Part shown: positions 7,511-16,151 of the stretch, one piece after another
How positions within the stretch are numbered: the stretch's first letter is position 1
Layout of the letters: each line of letters starts with the position of its first letter
DNA from: an uncultured Lachnospiraceae bacterium
GTDB taxonomy: Bacteria > Bacillota > Clostridia > Lachnospirales > Lachnospiraceae
DNA length: 64,000 nucleotides
Direction: 5' to 3'
Assembly: GCA_910576815.1 (NCBI GenBank)
Contig: CAJTKA010000002.1
Location: 124,001 to 188,000 of the forward strand
Translations under genes and position numbers: made by a program
Notes under the pieces: model-generated
Databases searched by the model: none
Seen by the model: only the letters and a program-made list of their open reading frames with translations
Told to the model about the DNA's origin: nothing

Positions 7511-8818
7511 ATGAAAAAGAAACTGCAAAGACTATTGTATCTGACACTGGCAGCCGCCGTTTTGCTCGGCGCTGCCCTGCCTCTGCCCGTGGCTGCAAAG
7601 CCTGCCGATCCCGCACCCATGGAAGTCCATTTTCTGGACGTCGGTCAGGGGGATTGCACGCTCGTCACCTGCGACGGGCACGCCATGCTCATCGACGCGG
7701 GGGACGACACCAAAGGCACGGCGATTCAGAATTATTTGAACAAACAAAAGATCAGGAGCCTTGACTATCTCATTCTGACCCACCCGGACGCGGACCACAT
7801 CGGCGGCGCACCTGTCATCATCACAAAGTTTGAAATTGCCAAAGTCTTTGTCTCCAACTTTGAGAAAGACAATAGTACCTATCGCAAGCTGATCCAAGCG
7901 CTGGATGATAAAAATCTTAAGACAACCACTCCTGCGGTCGAATCCAAATACAAGCTCGGCACCGCAGAGTTTACCATCCTTGCCCCAAACGATACCTACA
8001 ATGCGCCCAACGATTCCTCCATCGCCCTGCTCCTAAAAAACGGGAAAAACCGCTTCCTGTTCACAGGCGATGCGGAAGCGACGGCCGAGATGGATATTCT
8101 TGCGACAGACATCGACATCTCCGCCGATGTCTACAAGGTCGGGCATCACGGAAGCCGTTCTTCCACCTCCAAGAGATTTTTCAAAACGGTAAAACCTGAC
8201 TATGCCGTGATTAGCTGCGGCGAGGGCAATTCTTACGGACATCCTCACGCAGAGACCTTAAATACCCTGCGGACGAACGGCGTCGCGGTGTACCGCACGG
8301 ACGAGGACGGCACTATCATCGCCACAGCGGACGGAAAAGAAATCTCCTTTAACGTTCCCGCTTCCGAGACCTGGAAGGCAGGGGAACCGACGGGAAGCTC
8401 CGCAAAGAGCAACGCCGGCGGGAAAACTTCCGCCGCAGCAAAGGCAGGCACTAAATCATCCGGCAAAACGACAACCCCTGCCGCCCAGCCCAAGAACAAT
8501 GCCTCCGGCAAACAAACGGATAGCAACACCCCGGCCGCAGAGACACCCGCTCCTGCACCGCAGCCGGAAAGCAGCGCGCCCGCCGCGGAAACACCCGCAC
8601 CGCAGCCACAGGAAAGCACCCCTGCCATAGCGGAACCGGCTCCGGAGCCCCCTGCTCCCGCCACAACTGAGATTACCTATATCTTAAACGTAAAAACTAA
8701 GAAATTCCACAGGACCTCCTGCAGCTACCTGCCAACCACCAACAGGCTGGACAGCTCGGAGACCCGAGAAAGCATTATCGCGCAGGGCTATGACCCCTGC
8801 AAGAAATGCAATCCGTAA
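7511..8818 (+). CDS. Secreted ComEC-like metallo-beta-lactamase-fold hydrolase
   Basis: 435 residues. The N-terminus is a signal peptide (MKKKLQRLLYLTLAAAVLL, cleavage likely after PVAAKA-type residues near 30). The hydrolase domain (about 35-285) has the metal motif THPDADHIGG and a second ligand block KVGHHGSRSS, as in the extracellular nuclease domain of ComEC. A Pro/Ala/Thr-rich linker follows, then a C-terminal Cys motif (FHRTSCSYLP ... DPCKKCNP) seen at the ends of similar Firmicutes proteins. The ATG at 7511 has AAAGGGG 10 bases upstream. It lacks ComEC's membrane channel, so it is likely a free or surface-held phosphodiesterase/nuclease rather than a DNA importer. Confidence 0.85.
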   Translation: MKKKLQRLLYLTLAAAVLLGAALPLPVAAKPADPAPMEVHFLDVGQGDCTLVTCDGHAMLIDAGDDTKGTAIQNYLNKQKIRSLDYLILTHPDADHIGGAPVIITKFEIAKVFVSNFEKDNSTYRKLIQALDDKNLKTTTPAVESKYKLGTAEFTILAPNDTYNAPNDSSIALLLKNGKNRFLFTGDAEATAEMDILATDIDISADVYKVGHHGSRSSTSKRFFKTVKPDYAVISCGEGNSYGHPHAETLNTLRTNGVAVYRTDEDGTIIATADGKEISFNVPASETWKAGEPTGSSAKSNAGGKTSAAAKAGTKSSGKTTTPAAQPKNNASGKQTDSNTPAAETPAPAPQPESSAPAAETPAPQPQESTPAIAEPAPEPPAPATTEITYILNVKTKKFHRTSCSYLPTTNRLDSSETRESIIAQGYDPCKKCNP

Positions 8819-8822
8819 CACA

Positions 8823-9320
8823 TCATACCTCAATATAATACGGACAGATATCTTCAAAATGCCCGTCCTTCATGCGAAAACCACCGGGGATCGTACCGAG
8901 TTGGTGAAAGCCGACCCTCTCATACAGATGCCTTGCGTGCACATTCGAAGCAACGACCGCATTAAACTGCAGGATGCGAAAGCCCAGCTCATGGGCTTTC
9001 GCGATGCAGTCTTTCACAAGCATCTCTCCGATATGCAGTCCCCTGCTTGCGGAAGCTACCGCATAGCTGGCGTTCGCGATATGGCCGCATCTGCCGATAT
9101 TGTTCGGGTGCAGGATATAAAGCCCCAGGATTTTCCCTGCCTCCTGCTCGATTGCCACACCGCAGAAGCTCTGCTCCGCAAAAAAGGCTCTCCCTGACTG
9201 CTGCGTCAGAAACTCCTCCTGCGGAAAGGCGACGCCCTCCTCCACGACCTCGTTCCAAATCGCAGTCATGCTATAGACGTCGTTCTCCTCATATGCTCTT
9301 ACGATTACTTCCGTATTCAT
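8823..9320 (-). CDS. GNAT family N-acetyltransferase
   Basis: 165 residues covering one GNAT domain. The acetyl-CoA loop is seen in ASRGLHIGEMLVKDCIAKA near residue 90, followed by the family strand ILQFNAVVASN and the HLYERVGFHQLGTIPGGF end typical of phosphinothricin/small-amine acetyltransferases. The acceptor is unknown. It converges with the ComEC-like gene at only a 4-base gap, without a terminator between. Its leader carries repeated palindromic modules. Confidence 0.85.
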   Translation of the reverse strand: MNTEVIVRAYEENDVYSMTAIWNEVVEEGVAFPQEEFLTQQSGRAFFAEQSFCGVAIEQEAGKILGLYILHPNNIGRCGHIANASYAVASASRGLHIGEMLVKDCIAKAHELGFRILQFNAVVASNVHARHLYERVGFHQLGTIPGGFRMKDGHFEDICPYYIEV

Positions 9321-9342
9321 ACGTTTTTCCTCTTTGGCTCAG

Positions 9343-9493
9343 ACTCGCAAACCCGCAGTGCGCACTCGAAAAACCTGCGGTTTTCCTCGTTCACGGACAT
9401 TCGTCCTATACATCCGCAATCTGAAAAAATTGTCAGCAAGCTGCCATTTTTTCATCTTACGTCTGTGCACTGCTCATTGTTTTCGTGGACATT
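9343..9493 (-). repeat. Leader modules upstream of the GNAT gene
   Basis: Three short modules shared with other intergenic regions here. ACTCGCAAACCCG (9343-9355) recurs at 54710. A 26-base module at 9363-9388 containing the hairpin AAAACCTGCGGTTTT recurs at 35243-35268 with one difference. A 19-base block at 9461-9479, beginning GTCTGTGCACTG, recurs exactly at 29227-29245. Confidence 0.7.
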
Positions 9494-11531
9494 ATACCAT
9501 CGTATCATCCCGCAATACCTCCGTCAAGTTGAGGCCCCTTACCTTACGCCATCCCAGATAATAAGAAAACCCCACTGCTGCCCAGACCGCCAGCATAAAG
9601 GTAATGATTGGACGAAGCGGTGCCTCGGCCATAAATTCGGCCGGGTCCATAAAACTTGCCCGCAGCATGGCTCCCACCGCAAGCACCACAACGGGAAGTG
9701 TAAACAGTACCGGTTTTCCGACAATCACAAAGGCTTCGATACAAAACATCTTTCTGATTTCCTGCGGCTTCATGCCCACGGAAAGATATCTGGCGATCTC
9801 TCGCTTCCTTTGCCGCACAAATCCCAGCGTATTGGAAAACATATTGCTGACGCCGATCACGGCAAGCAATACGCAAAAGCCCCCAAATATTGTCATCATA
9901 CCCTGCATCTTTGTGTCGTTCTCCTCATAGGAGCGAATGCGGTTCTCACTCTCTATTTTATAGTGACCTTCCGTGACCTTATCTATTTCTTGCTGCAACG
10001 CAGAAAGTTCTTCGACAGTCACGCCCTCTCTGCCAAGTACGCGGATACAGGTGTCTTCTTCCTCCGTCCCCGCGATCTGCTCCCGGTACTCCTTCCACAA
10101 ACTCAGCGGCAAAAAATGTACCAGTTCATAATAATCCAGCGTGGCATATTCCTCTCGCAGACGGGGGACCTCCTGCGTGTAAGCCAGAACCGGCAGTTCC
10201 ACGACCGCATCCTTTGTTACGCCATTCTCTGCCTCAACATTTTCCATTCCGCCTGATCCGAGAAATACAGTCTCCCCACCTTCTTTCAAATACGGCATAT
10301 ACTGCGGATGCCTGAAATCGGGATTCGTTACATCGCGGATGCGGTTAAGGATCACTGCTCCGTCAAGACGCTGCTCGATCCCGATCTGCGCACAATATCG
10401 TAAAAAACTCTCGTCATCTAAAATAACGATCGGCGCATTGACAATCATCCCATCCTCCGTCTGCGTCACATCCTTTTCAGACGCGCGGGAAAACCCGCCG
10501 TTTGCCTTCATCTCCTCACTCAATTCTTCTTCAGAAAGTTTGCATTTTGCCGCTGCCTTTTGATAGACGACCACATCCTTTGCCCCGGAAAGTGCCCGAA
10601 TCTTCTCCGTTTCTCCAAAAGCCCCAATCTCCTCATCCTTCACTGTGACCATGATATCCCACGCATCCTGATATTTTTCAAAATAGGTCTCTCTGGTACT
10701 GATCGCCGACAGAGAAAAGAAGCACTGCATGAACGTAAAAGCCATAAAGGAGAGAAACAGGGACAACGATGCCGTCCGCAGGGCTTTTTTCTGCGCTTTA
10801 AGGGCATTTCCCGCCAGCTCCCCCTCTACACCGAACAGCAAAGAGAGCATACGGGAATGCTTCCGCCTTTTTAGCTGCCCATCTCCTGCATTTTTAATGG
10901 CTTCAAGCGGCGTCATTCTGCTCAGCTTTCTTGCCGGCAGCCATACGGAAACGCCAATGGTAACACCTGCTATCAATAATGTCACCGCCAGGATCAGAGG
11001 ATGGTAGCCAAATACTTCCTCCCGCCTGTTTTCAATCCCTGCACCAATGACATTGGACCATTTCGTAATTCCAAACGCCCCTGCGATTCCAAGCAGGGTT
11101 CCCGCCAGCACCGGCACCGCGCACACGGACCACGCTTCCTGAAACAGACAGGTCCGAATCTGCTTGGGCGTAGCGCCAATACTGGAAAAAATCCCGAACT
11201 GGTGGAGCCTTGCATTCATCGACACAGTAAAGACATTGTGTATGATAATCACAAGTGATACAGAAGCCAGCCCCATGATCAATAAAAACAGAGGAAATAC
11301 CAGTCTTGGCGCCGTATCGTTCGCATCGCGCACCAGATACATCGCCTGCAGCGCGTAGGTATCTCCCTTGGCCGTCAGCCTCTCCACCTCATACTTCCAC
11401 AAATTATAGAAGGTAGCACTGAGCAGAGAAAGCAGTAGCGCCGAAATAAAGGAAGCTGTCATCATGGAAACTGCGGATGTACGGTTGTTTTTCAGATACC
11501 CCTTCGTGTATTCCTTCCACATAGCCGTCAC
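9492..11531 (-). CDS. FtsX-like ABC permease of a Bce-type module
   Basis: 679 residues. The layout matches BceB-type permeases: one N-terminal span (residues 25-45), three spans at about 90-250, a fifth near 255, a large extracellular domain of roughly 240 residues, then three C-terminal spans (MTIFGGFCVLLAVIGVSN, FVIVGKPVLFTLPVVVLAVG, FMLAVWAAVGFSYYLGW). Such permeases sense and remove peptide antibiotics that bind lipid II-cycle intermediates. The start overlaps the ATPase stop by 4 bases (ATGA), so the two are translationally coupled. The peptide recognised cannot be read from sequence. Confidence 0.88.
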   Translation of the reverse strand: MTAMWKEYTKGYLKNNRTSAVSMMTASFISALLLSLLSATFYNLWKYEVERLTAKGDTYALQAMYLVRDANDTAPRLVFPLFLLIMGLASVSLVIIIHNVFTVSMNARLHQFGIFSSIGATPKQIRTCLFQEAWSVCAVPVLAGTLLGIAGAFGITKWSNVIGAGIENRREEVFGYHPLILAVTLLIAGVTIGVSVWLPARKLSRMTPLEAIKNAGDGQLKRRKHSRMLSLLFGVEGELAGNALKAQKKALRTASLSLFLSFMAFTFMQCFFSLSAISTRETYFEKYQDAWDIMVTVKDEEIGAFGETEKIRALSGAKDVVVYQKAAAKCKLSEEELSEEMKANGGFSRASEKDVTQTEDGMIVNAPIVILDDESFLRYCAQIGIEQRLDGAVILNRIRDVTNPDFRHPQYMPYLKEGGETVFLGSGGMENVEAENGVTKDAVVELPVLAYTQEVPRLREEYATLDYYELVHFLPLSLWKEYREQIAGTEEEDTCIRVLGREGVTVEELSALQQEIDKVTEGHYKIESENRIRSYEENDTKMQGMMTIFGGFCVLLAVIGVSNMFSNTLGFVRQRKREIARYLSVGMKPQEIRKMFCIEAFVIVGKPVLFTLPVVVLAVGAMLRASFMDPAEFMAEAPLRPIITFMLAVWAAVGFSYYLGWRKVRGLNLTEVLRDDTMV

Positions 11532-12208
11532 CCCCTTTTCTCATCGCCGACTATGCGTCCGTCTTCGATGGTGATGATCCTGTCCGCCTCCAGAGCCACT
11601 TTCTCGTCATGGGTGATGAGCAGGATCGTCTGCTCCAGATTGCGGTTGGAAAGTTTGAGCATATCCATGATTTCGCGGGAATTTTTCTGATCCAGATTTC
11701 CTGTCGGTTCATCCGCCAAAAGAAGCGCCGGGCGGTAAATCAGGGAGCGAGCGATCGCCACCCTCTGCTGCTGCCCTCCTGAAAGCTGATGCGGCAAGGC
11801 CTCCAGCTTTTCAGAAATGCCAAGCGCATCGACGATCTTATCAAAATACGCCTGATCGGGTTTCTTTTTGTCAAGTGCCAGCGGCATTAAAATATTCTTT
11901 TGCACCGTCAGCGTAGGGATCAGATTATAAAACTGATATACCAGCCCCACCTTTCGCCTGCGAAAGACCGCAGCCTGCGTCTGACTCAATGCAGCCAAAT
12001 CCGTTCCGTCTATGGTAACTCTACCGCCCGTTGGTTTATCCACACTGCCCAAAATATGCAGCAGAGTCGATTTCCCGGAGCCGGAAGCCCCGGTAATGGC
12101 CACAAACTCTCCCCGCTCCACGGTCAGGTCGATGTCTGTAAGCGCCGCTACCTGATTATCCCCGGAGCCGTAAATCTTACTGACTCCTTCACATGCTAAA
12201 ATATTCAT
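11528..12208 (-). CDS. ABC ATPase of Bce-type module
   Basis: 226 residues, MacB/LolD-like. Walker A GASGSGKSTLLHILG, Q-loop VYQFYN, signature LSGGQQQRVAIARSL, Walker B LLADEPTGNLD and the H-loop LITHDE are all present. It should energise the permease encoded directly downstream. It lies behind the sensor kinase with a 51-base gap and an AGGAGG site. The four genes form one operon. Confidence 0.92.
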   Translation of the reverse strand: MNILACEGVSKIYGSGDNQVAALTDIDLTVERGEFVAITGASGSGKSTLLHILGSVDKPTGGRVTIDGTDLAALSQTQAAVFRRRKVGLVYQFYNLIPTLTVQKNILMPLALDKKKPDQAYFDKIVDALGISEKLEALPHQLSGGQQQRVAIARSLIYRPALLLADEPTGNLDQKNSREIMDMLKLSNRNLEQTILLITHDEKVALEADRIITIEDGRIVGDEKRG

Positions 12209-12259
12209 CGTCTGTTCCCTCCTTTTCTCCTTTTCAGCATAACAGACGAAAGTGACAAC

Positions 12260-13252
12260 TCAGTGACGGTAAAATCGAACGATGAAGCAGGCGCCTCCCT
12301 CCTTCCTGTTTTCCGCCCGTATGGTCCCGTTTTGACACTCAATGATCTCCTTTGCGAGGGCAAGTCCGATGCCGATGCCGCCCTTTTCCGCGTTCTTCCC
12401 CCGATAAAAGCGCTCAAACAGATGCGGAATGTCTTCCTTCACAAACCCTTTTCCCTCATCACGGATCACAATCTCCGTATACAACGGATTCTGTTCATAA
12501 GAACAGTGGATCGTTTTTCCCGTACTGTGTTCCGCACAGTTTTTCAGCAGATTCATTATGGCTTCCATCGTCCATTCCGCATCCACGGTAATCGGTATTT
12601 GTCCCAGTTCCGGAATCCTGACGGATACGCCCGATCGCGCAAACAGTTCCTCCAAATGATCCGCCGCCAGTATAAGCAGGGTATAAACATCCGTCTCCTT
12701 CTTTTTGAGAACCAGTGTGCCTGCATCCAGACGCGCTAATATAAGCAGCGCTTCTTCCAAATGTGTCAATCTCATAAGCTGTCTGCGAATCTGCTCCAGC
12801 CTCTCCTTTTCCTCATTTCCTTCCTCCGCCTCTGCCGTTCCAATAGTCTGTACCGTCAAAGAGATGGCTGTGATCGGTGTCTTGATCTGGTGGGCGATAT
12901 TGGAAAGGTTCTTGGCAAATTCTTCCTTTGCCTGCACAGCTGCCTCCCTTGTCCGATAGAGAAAGGTGACAGTCTTATAGATCTCGTCCTCCAGCTTGGA
13001 AAACGCATCCTCGCCCAGCGCGGAAAGAATAGCCGCCTTCCCCGTATTGGCCTGTTCCAGATAATCCGTCAACGCCCGGATGCGCAGATTCTCCCTTCTC
13101 TTTTGCAAAAAAAGTCCTGCCACAAGAAAAAAAGCGCCCGCCAACCTGAGCGCCCAATGATTAAAAACCAGCATGACTGCAACGCCGCAGGCAAACAGTC
13201 CCACCGACAGCAGCTTACTCCAAATAACTTTTGTACGCATTATCTCGCCCAT
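12260..13252 (-). CDS. Intramembrane-sensing histidine kinase, BceS-like
   Basis: 330 residues. Two membrane spans lie close together at about residues 11-50 with almost no external loop, the hallmark of intramembrane-sensing kinases. The H-box is HQIKTPITAIS near residue 125, then an N-box (MNLLKNCAEHS) and G-boxes (DEGKGF, GIGIGLALAK). These kinases do not bind the antibiotic themselves but read the activity of the partner ABC transporter, which is encoded next to it. Confidence 0.9.
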   Translation of the reverse strand: MGEIMRTKVIWSKLLSVGLFACGVAVMLVFNHWALRLAGAFFLVAGLFLQKRRENLRIRALTDYLEQANTGKAAILSALGEDAFSKLEDEIYKTVTFLYRTREAAVQAKEEFAKNLSNIAHQIKTPITAISLTVQTIGTAEAEEGNEEKERLEQIRRQLMRLTHLEEALLILARLDAGTLVLKKKETDVYTLLILAADHLEELFARSGVSVRIPELGQIPITVDAEWTMEAIMNLLKNCAEHSTGKTIHCSYEQNPLYTEIVIRDEGKGFVKEDIPHLFERFYRGKNAEKGGIGIGLALAKEIIECQNGTIRAENRKEGGACFIVRFYRH

Positions 13253-13325
13253 GTCTCATTCCTCATGTGATATTCTGTGTTTCCAACCGTTTTCCGCCAA
13301 AGCCTTTTTCTGTTCTTTACACCTG

Positions 13326-13994
13326 TTATATCTCCTCAATCCGATACCCCACGCTCCTTACCGTCTTCAAACAAAGCGGCTGACCCAGCTTTTCCCGCAG
13401 ACGTTTGACCGCAACAGTCAATGTATTATCATTCACATAGTTTCCGTTCACATCCCACACCTGTTCCAGGATCTTTTCTCTGGTCACGATCCTCCCTTTC
13501 CCTCGCATCAGACACAAAAGGACCTCATACTCCACCTCGCTCAGGTTCACCTCTTTGCCATCGCAAAAAACCTGTCTGCGGTTTAAGTCCATAGAGATCC
13601 CACCGCAGGAAAGATACTGTGCGGAGGCGCCGCCGCTTCTGCGAAGCAGCGCCTTGATACGGGAATGCAGGACTTCCAGTTCAAAGGGTTTCACCACATA
13701 ATCGTCCGCACCGCTTTGAAAGCCCGAAACTACATCCGCAGAGTCTCCCCGTACCGTGAGATAGATGACCGGCAATTCTTTCCAATTTCTGCGAATCAGG
13801 CGGCACAAATCCTCCCCCTGCCCGTCCGGCATATTCCAGTCAAGGAGTACCAGCGCCGGTATCTGTCTGCTTAACGCCTTTTCTATCTCCGAAAGCGTCG
13901 GATAGACCGTTACCCTATAATCTTTTTGTCCCAGATACCCCTTGACCGCTTCCGCAATCTGCGCGTCGTCCTCGGCATAGTACAAATCAATCAT
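13326..13994 (-). CDS. OmpR-family response regulator, BceR-like
   Basis: 222 residues. A receiver domain (1-115) carries the acidic pair (YAEDD), the phospho-acceptor Asp in LLDWNMPDG and the conserved Lys in VKPFE. The C-terminal winged helix (125-222) contains VNDNTLTVAVKRLREKL and ends SVGYRIEE. It should activate the ABC operon downstream when the kinase is stimulated. GGAG sits 7 bases before the ATG. Confidence 0.93.
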   Translation of the reverse strand: MIDLYYAEDDAQIAEAVKGYLGQKDYRVTVYPTLSEIEKALSRQIPALVLLDWNMPDGQGEDLCRLIRRNWKELPVIYLTVRGDSADVVSGFQSGADDYVVKPFELEVLHSRIKALLRRSGGASAQYLSCGGISMDLNRRQVFCDGKEVNLSEVEYEVLLCLMRGKGRIVTREKILEQVWDVNGNYVNDNTLTVAVKRLREKLGQPLCLKTVRSVGYRIEEI

Positions 13995-14039
13995 CTCTCG
14001 TCTCCGCCTTTCCCTGACCGTTTCTTCTGACTCTGCTTA

Positions 14040-14086
14040 GGCAAGGAAAGCTGCCTCCCGCCCCGCGGAAAGCAGCCTTCTTTGCC
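14040..14086 (-). terminator. Long hairpin after the C39-like gene
   Basis: Arms 14040-14054 and 14072-14086 form a 15-pair stem with one mismatch and one wobble. There is no T-run on the minus strand, so termination would be weak; it may instead stabilise the upstream mRNA or mark a processing point before the response regulator. Confidence 0.4.
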
Positions 14087-14099
14087 TGTTCTTATCTTC

Positions 14100-14768
14100 T
14101 TACACAATGATTTCCAGGTAGCCCACCATCTTTGCCAAATCAAACTCTTTGATCACGCCCAGATTGGGGTCATAGAATTTGCCGTCATAGCCCACCAGAT
14201 AATGGCTGTATCTGCCCATGCGCTCCATGATGATCGTACATTTGGGCAGTTCCACACTCTTGCCCAGCGTATAGACGATCTTGTCCGCATGACGGATGCC
14301 GAGATATTCGAGTGTGGCGATCATCTTGCTCATGTTTGCCTGCCACTCCCTGCACTTCATGATATCGCAGGCCTCGTCCAAGGTTGTCCCCGCGATCATG
14401 GCAATGCAGGACTGCCCGCAGAGCCCGTCCCAAGGCTGCGTCACAAGATCGATCCCCTCGATCTTGCGGATCGGATGCTCCACGCTGTAAGGGCCGTTTC
14501 CGCCCGCGCCGACCACATTGCCCACGATCTCGATAGAGATCAGATACTTCTTGCCCAGTTCCACTTTTGCAAGCGTGTCAGGACTTACCGGGATATCGTA
14601 GTAGCCCTGCCCTTTTGGAAGCAGGTCACAGATAAAGCACACGTCGTCAAAGCAGACCCGCACCGGCGCATCCCCCACCTTCTCGCACACCTCCCACACA
14701 TTAAAGGGCACGGCGATCGCATTCTCGTTCTCCCGAAATTCCACAGTACCTTCAAATTCGTATTTCAT
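14100..14768 (-). CDS. DUF1905-like / C39-like papain-fold protein
   Basis: 222 residues, cytoplasmic (no signal peptide). The N-terminal ~95 residues (MKYEFEGTVEFRENENAIA ... VGNVVG) resemble the DUF1905 beta-barrel. The rest looks like a C39-type papain fold: the candidate nucleophile is Cys in GLCGQSCIAMIAGTT, and the candidate His/Asp are in YSHYLVGYDGKFYDP. C39-like folds cleave double-glycine leaders or act as inactive traps. No bacteriocin precursor is visible nearby. The ATG at 14768 has GGAGG 5 bases upstream; an upstream in-frame extension would run through palindromic leader DNA. Confidence 0.65.
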   Translation of the reverse strand: MKYEFEGTVEFRENENAIAVPFNVWEVCEKVGDAPVRVCFDDVCFICDLLPKGQGYYDIPVSPDTLAKVELGKKYLISIEIVGNVVGAGGNGPYSVEHPIRKIEGIDLVTQPWDGLCGQSCIAMIAGTTLDEACDIMKCREWQANMSKMIATLEYLGIRHADKIVYTLGKSVELPKCTIIMERMGRYSHYLVGYDGKFYDPNLGVIKEFDLAKMVGYLEIIV

Positions 14769-14807
14769 GTTTTCCTCCATTCCGAAGCGTTCTTTGCTGA
14801 GGAACGC

Positions 14808-14906
14808 GAGCAGAATTTCATATTCTGCTCTGCAATCAAGGAGTTTGTGACGCTTCGACACAAACTCCCGATTAAAAAATCAGCACATCAGTGTGATTTT
14901 TTAATC
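14808..14906 (-). repeat. Three consecutive hairpins in the C39-like gene leader
   Basis: Perfect stems follow one another: GAGCAGAAT/ATTCTGCTC (14808-14816, 14822-14830), GGAGTTTGTG/CACAAACTCC (14840-14849, 14859-14868), and a 13-bp stem GATTAAAAAATCA (14870-14882, 14894-14906). The last can extend with CAC/GTG past a bulged G. All are short-looped and lie within 140 bases of the start codon. Confidence 0.75.
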
Positions 14907-14950
14907 ATGTAACCCCGCCTTTCTTTGTTGTATATCCGCAGCGCCGACAT
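14888..14950 (-). CDS. Possible 20-residue upstream peptide
   Basis: ATG at 14950 opens a 20-codon frame (MSALRIYNKERRGYMIKKSH) with AAAGGA 7 bases upstream. It ends inside the third leader hairpin, so translation would disrupt that stem. This could be a leader peptide or a chance frame within repeat DNA; no homologue is known to me. Confidence 0.25.
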   Translation of the reverse strand: MSALRIYNKERRGYMIKKSH

Positions 14951-15004
14951 GATACAGTCCTTTCTGTCTCCGCGCTGTACCTTCCCTAAGTATCTGTTTC
15001 CCGC

Positions 15005-16117
15005 CTACGGTGTGTCAAAACTGATATTTAAGTCCACATCCCCCTTGATACCGGAAACCCTGCCCTTATTGGTGTACTGCCAGATTTGAAAATCGTAGGG
15101 GAAATAAAAAGCCTCATCATAATAGGCAAACCACTTATCGTATTCTTCCAGCTGCTCGATATCAAGCATCAGCATAAACGTTTTTAGGTTGCCGTAAATC
15201 ATGGGGGTATAGCCCGCTTCTTTGATCTTTTTGCAGAAAGCAAGGCAGTATTCCGTACGCTCCTCACTGGTCAGATCGCTTGCTCTCGCCTCAGTGCTCG
15301 TCACCGCCTCCACATCCAGGACGATCGGGTATTTCACCTCGTAGGGATTGATGGAGTCCAACACAAACTCGGCTTCCTCCTCCGCCTCCTCCACGCTCAT
15401 GGCCTGGGTAAAGAAATAAACGCCCACATCAATATCGTTATCTAAAGCACCTTCGATGTTCCGTTGAAAGGATTCGTCCTCCATGATCTCGCCTGTCGTA
15501 TAGCCCCTGATCCCCAGACGCACAAAAGCATACTCCACCTCGTCGTCCGCCACCTTTGACCAGTCGATCTTATCCTGATAGCGTGAGACGTCGATACCCT
15601 TATGGGAAACCCGCTCCCCGTCCCGGTAATAGTGCATCACGCCATCCTCATCCGCCTGAAAGGACTCGGCATCATATGTATTTTTGGCAAGCGACTCCAA
15701 AATGGGAAAGAAATAATACCTTCCCGTATCTGCCACCACGATCTCCTCCGGGAAAAAGGTGCGGAGCATATCCGTTGTGCTCTCACCGGAAGACATCAGG
15801 CCTTTTAAGCGGGCAAGGAACGCATCTCCCACTTCCTTTCCCGTCTTTTCTTCCGTCTCCTTCACTGCCGTTTCGATCAGCGCGTCCACTTCTTCCTGAC
15901 TGTAGGATGTTTCTTCTTCCAGTCGAAGGGTCTCCAGTTCGCTCATCGTCTCCGTATTTTTCTCTTGCAGCGCCCGGTACTGAAACACCATCACCAGGCA
16001 GATCGTGACCGCCGTCAAAGTAACGATACACAGAAGAATGGAACCTGCCAAAATATGGTTTTCCGATTTCCTGCGCTTCTTTTTGCGGCGCTTTCCCTGT
16101 ATTTGATTTTCCTGCAT
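15005..16117 (-). CDS. Membrane-anchored GH25 lysozyme
   Basis: 370 residues. A basic N-terminus (KRRKKKRRK) and one membrane span at about 25-45 anchor it with the enzyme outside. A Glu-rich coiled region follows, then a GH25 domain from about residue 170: GIDVSRYQDKIDW at the start, the catalytic block YPIVLDVEAV, and the WQYTNKGRVSG end. GH25 enzymes cleave the muramic acid-GlcNAc bond in peptidoglycan. The ATG at 16117 has AAGGAG 5 bases upstream; a GTG two codons earlier would overlap that site. A second GH25 gene lies at the right edge of the window. Confidence 0.9.
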   Translation of the reverse strand: MQENQIQGKRRKKKRRKSENHILAGSILLCIVTLTAVTICLVMVFQYRALQEKNTETMSELETLRLEEETSYSQEEVDALIETAVKETEEKTGKEVGDAFLARLKGLMSSGESTTDMLRTFFPEEIVVADTGRYYFFPILESLAKNTYDAESFQADEDGVMHYYRDGERVSHKGIDVSRYQDKIDWSKVADDEVEYAFVRLGIRGYTTGEIMEDESFQRNIEGALDNDIDVGVYFFTQAMSVEEAEEEAEFVLDSINPYEVKYPIVLDVEAVTSTEARASDLTSEERTEYCLAFCKKIKEAGYTPMIYGNLKTFMLMLDIEQLEEYDKWFAYYDEAFYFPYDFQIWQYTNKGRVSGIKGDVDLNISFDTP

Positions 16118-16151
16118 AGACACTCCTTCTCATTTTCAAATGCGCATGCTC

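Noticed and set aside
9465..10256. Plus-strand frame opposite the Bce-type permease
   Set aside because: It lies antisense to the permease 3' half and has reversed-coding composition.
14769..14861. N-terminal extension of the C39-like protein reading MSKRHKLLDCRAEYEILLAF
   Set aside because: It runs through palindromic leader DNA, and the ATG at 14768 has a correctly spaced GGAGG, so I treat the extension as non-coding.
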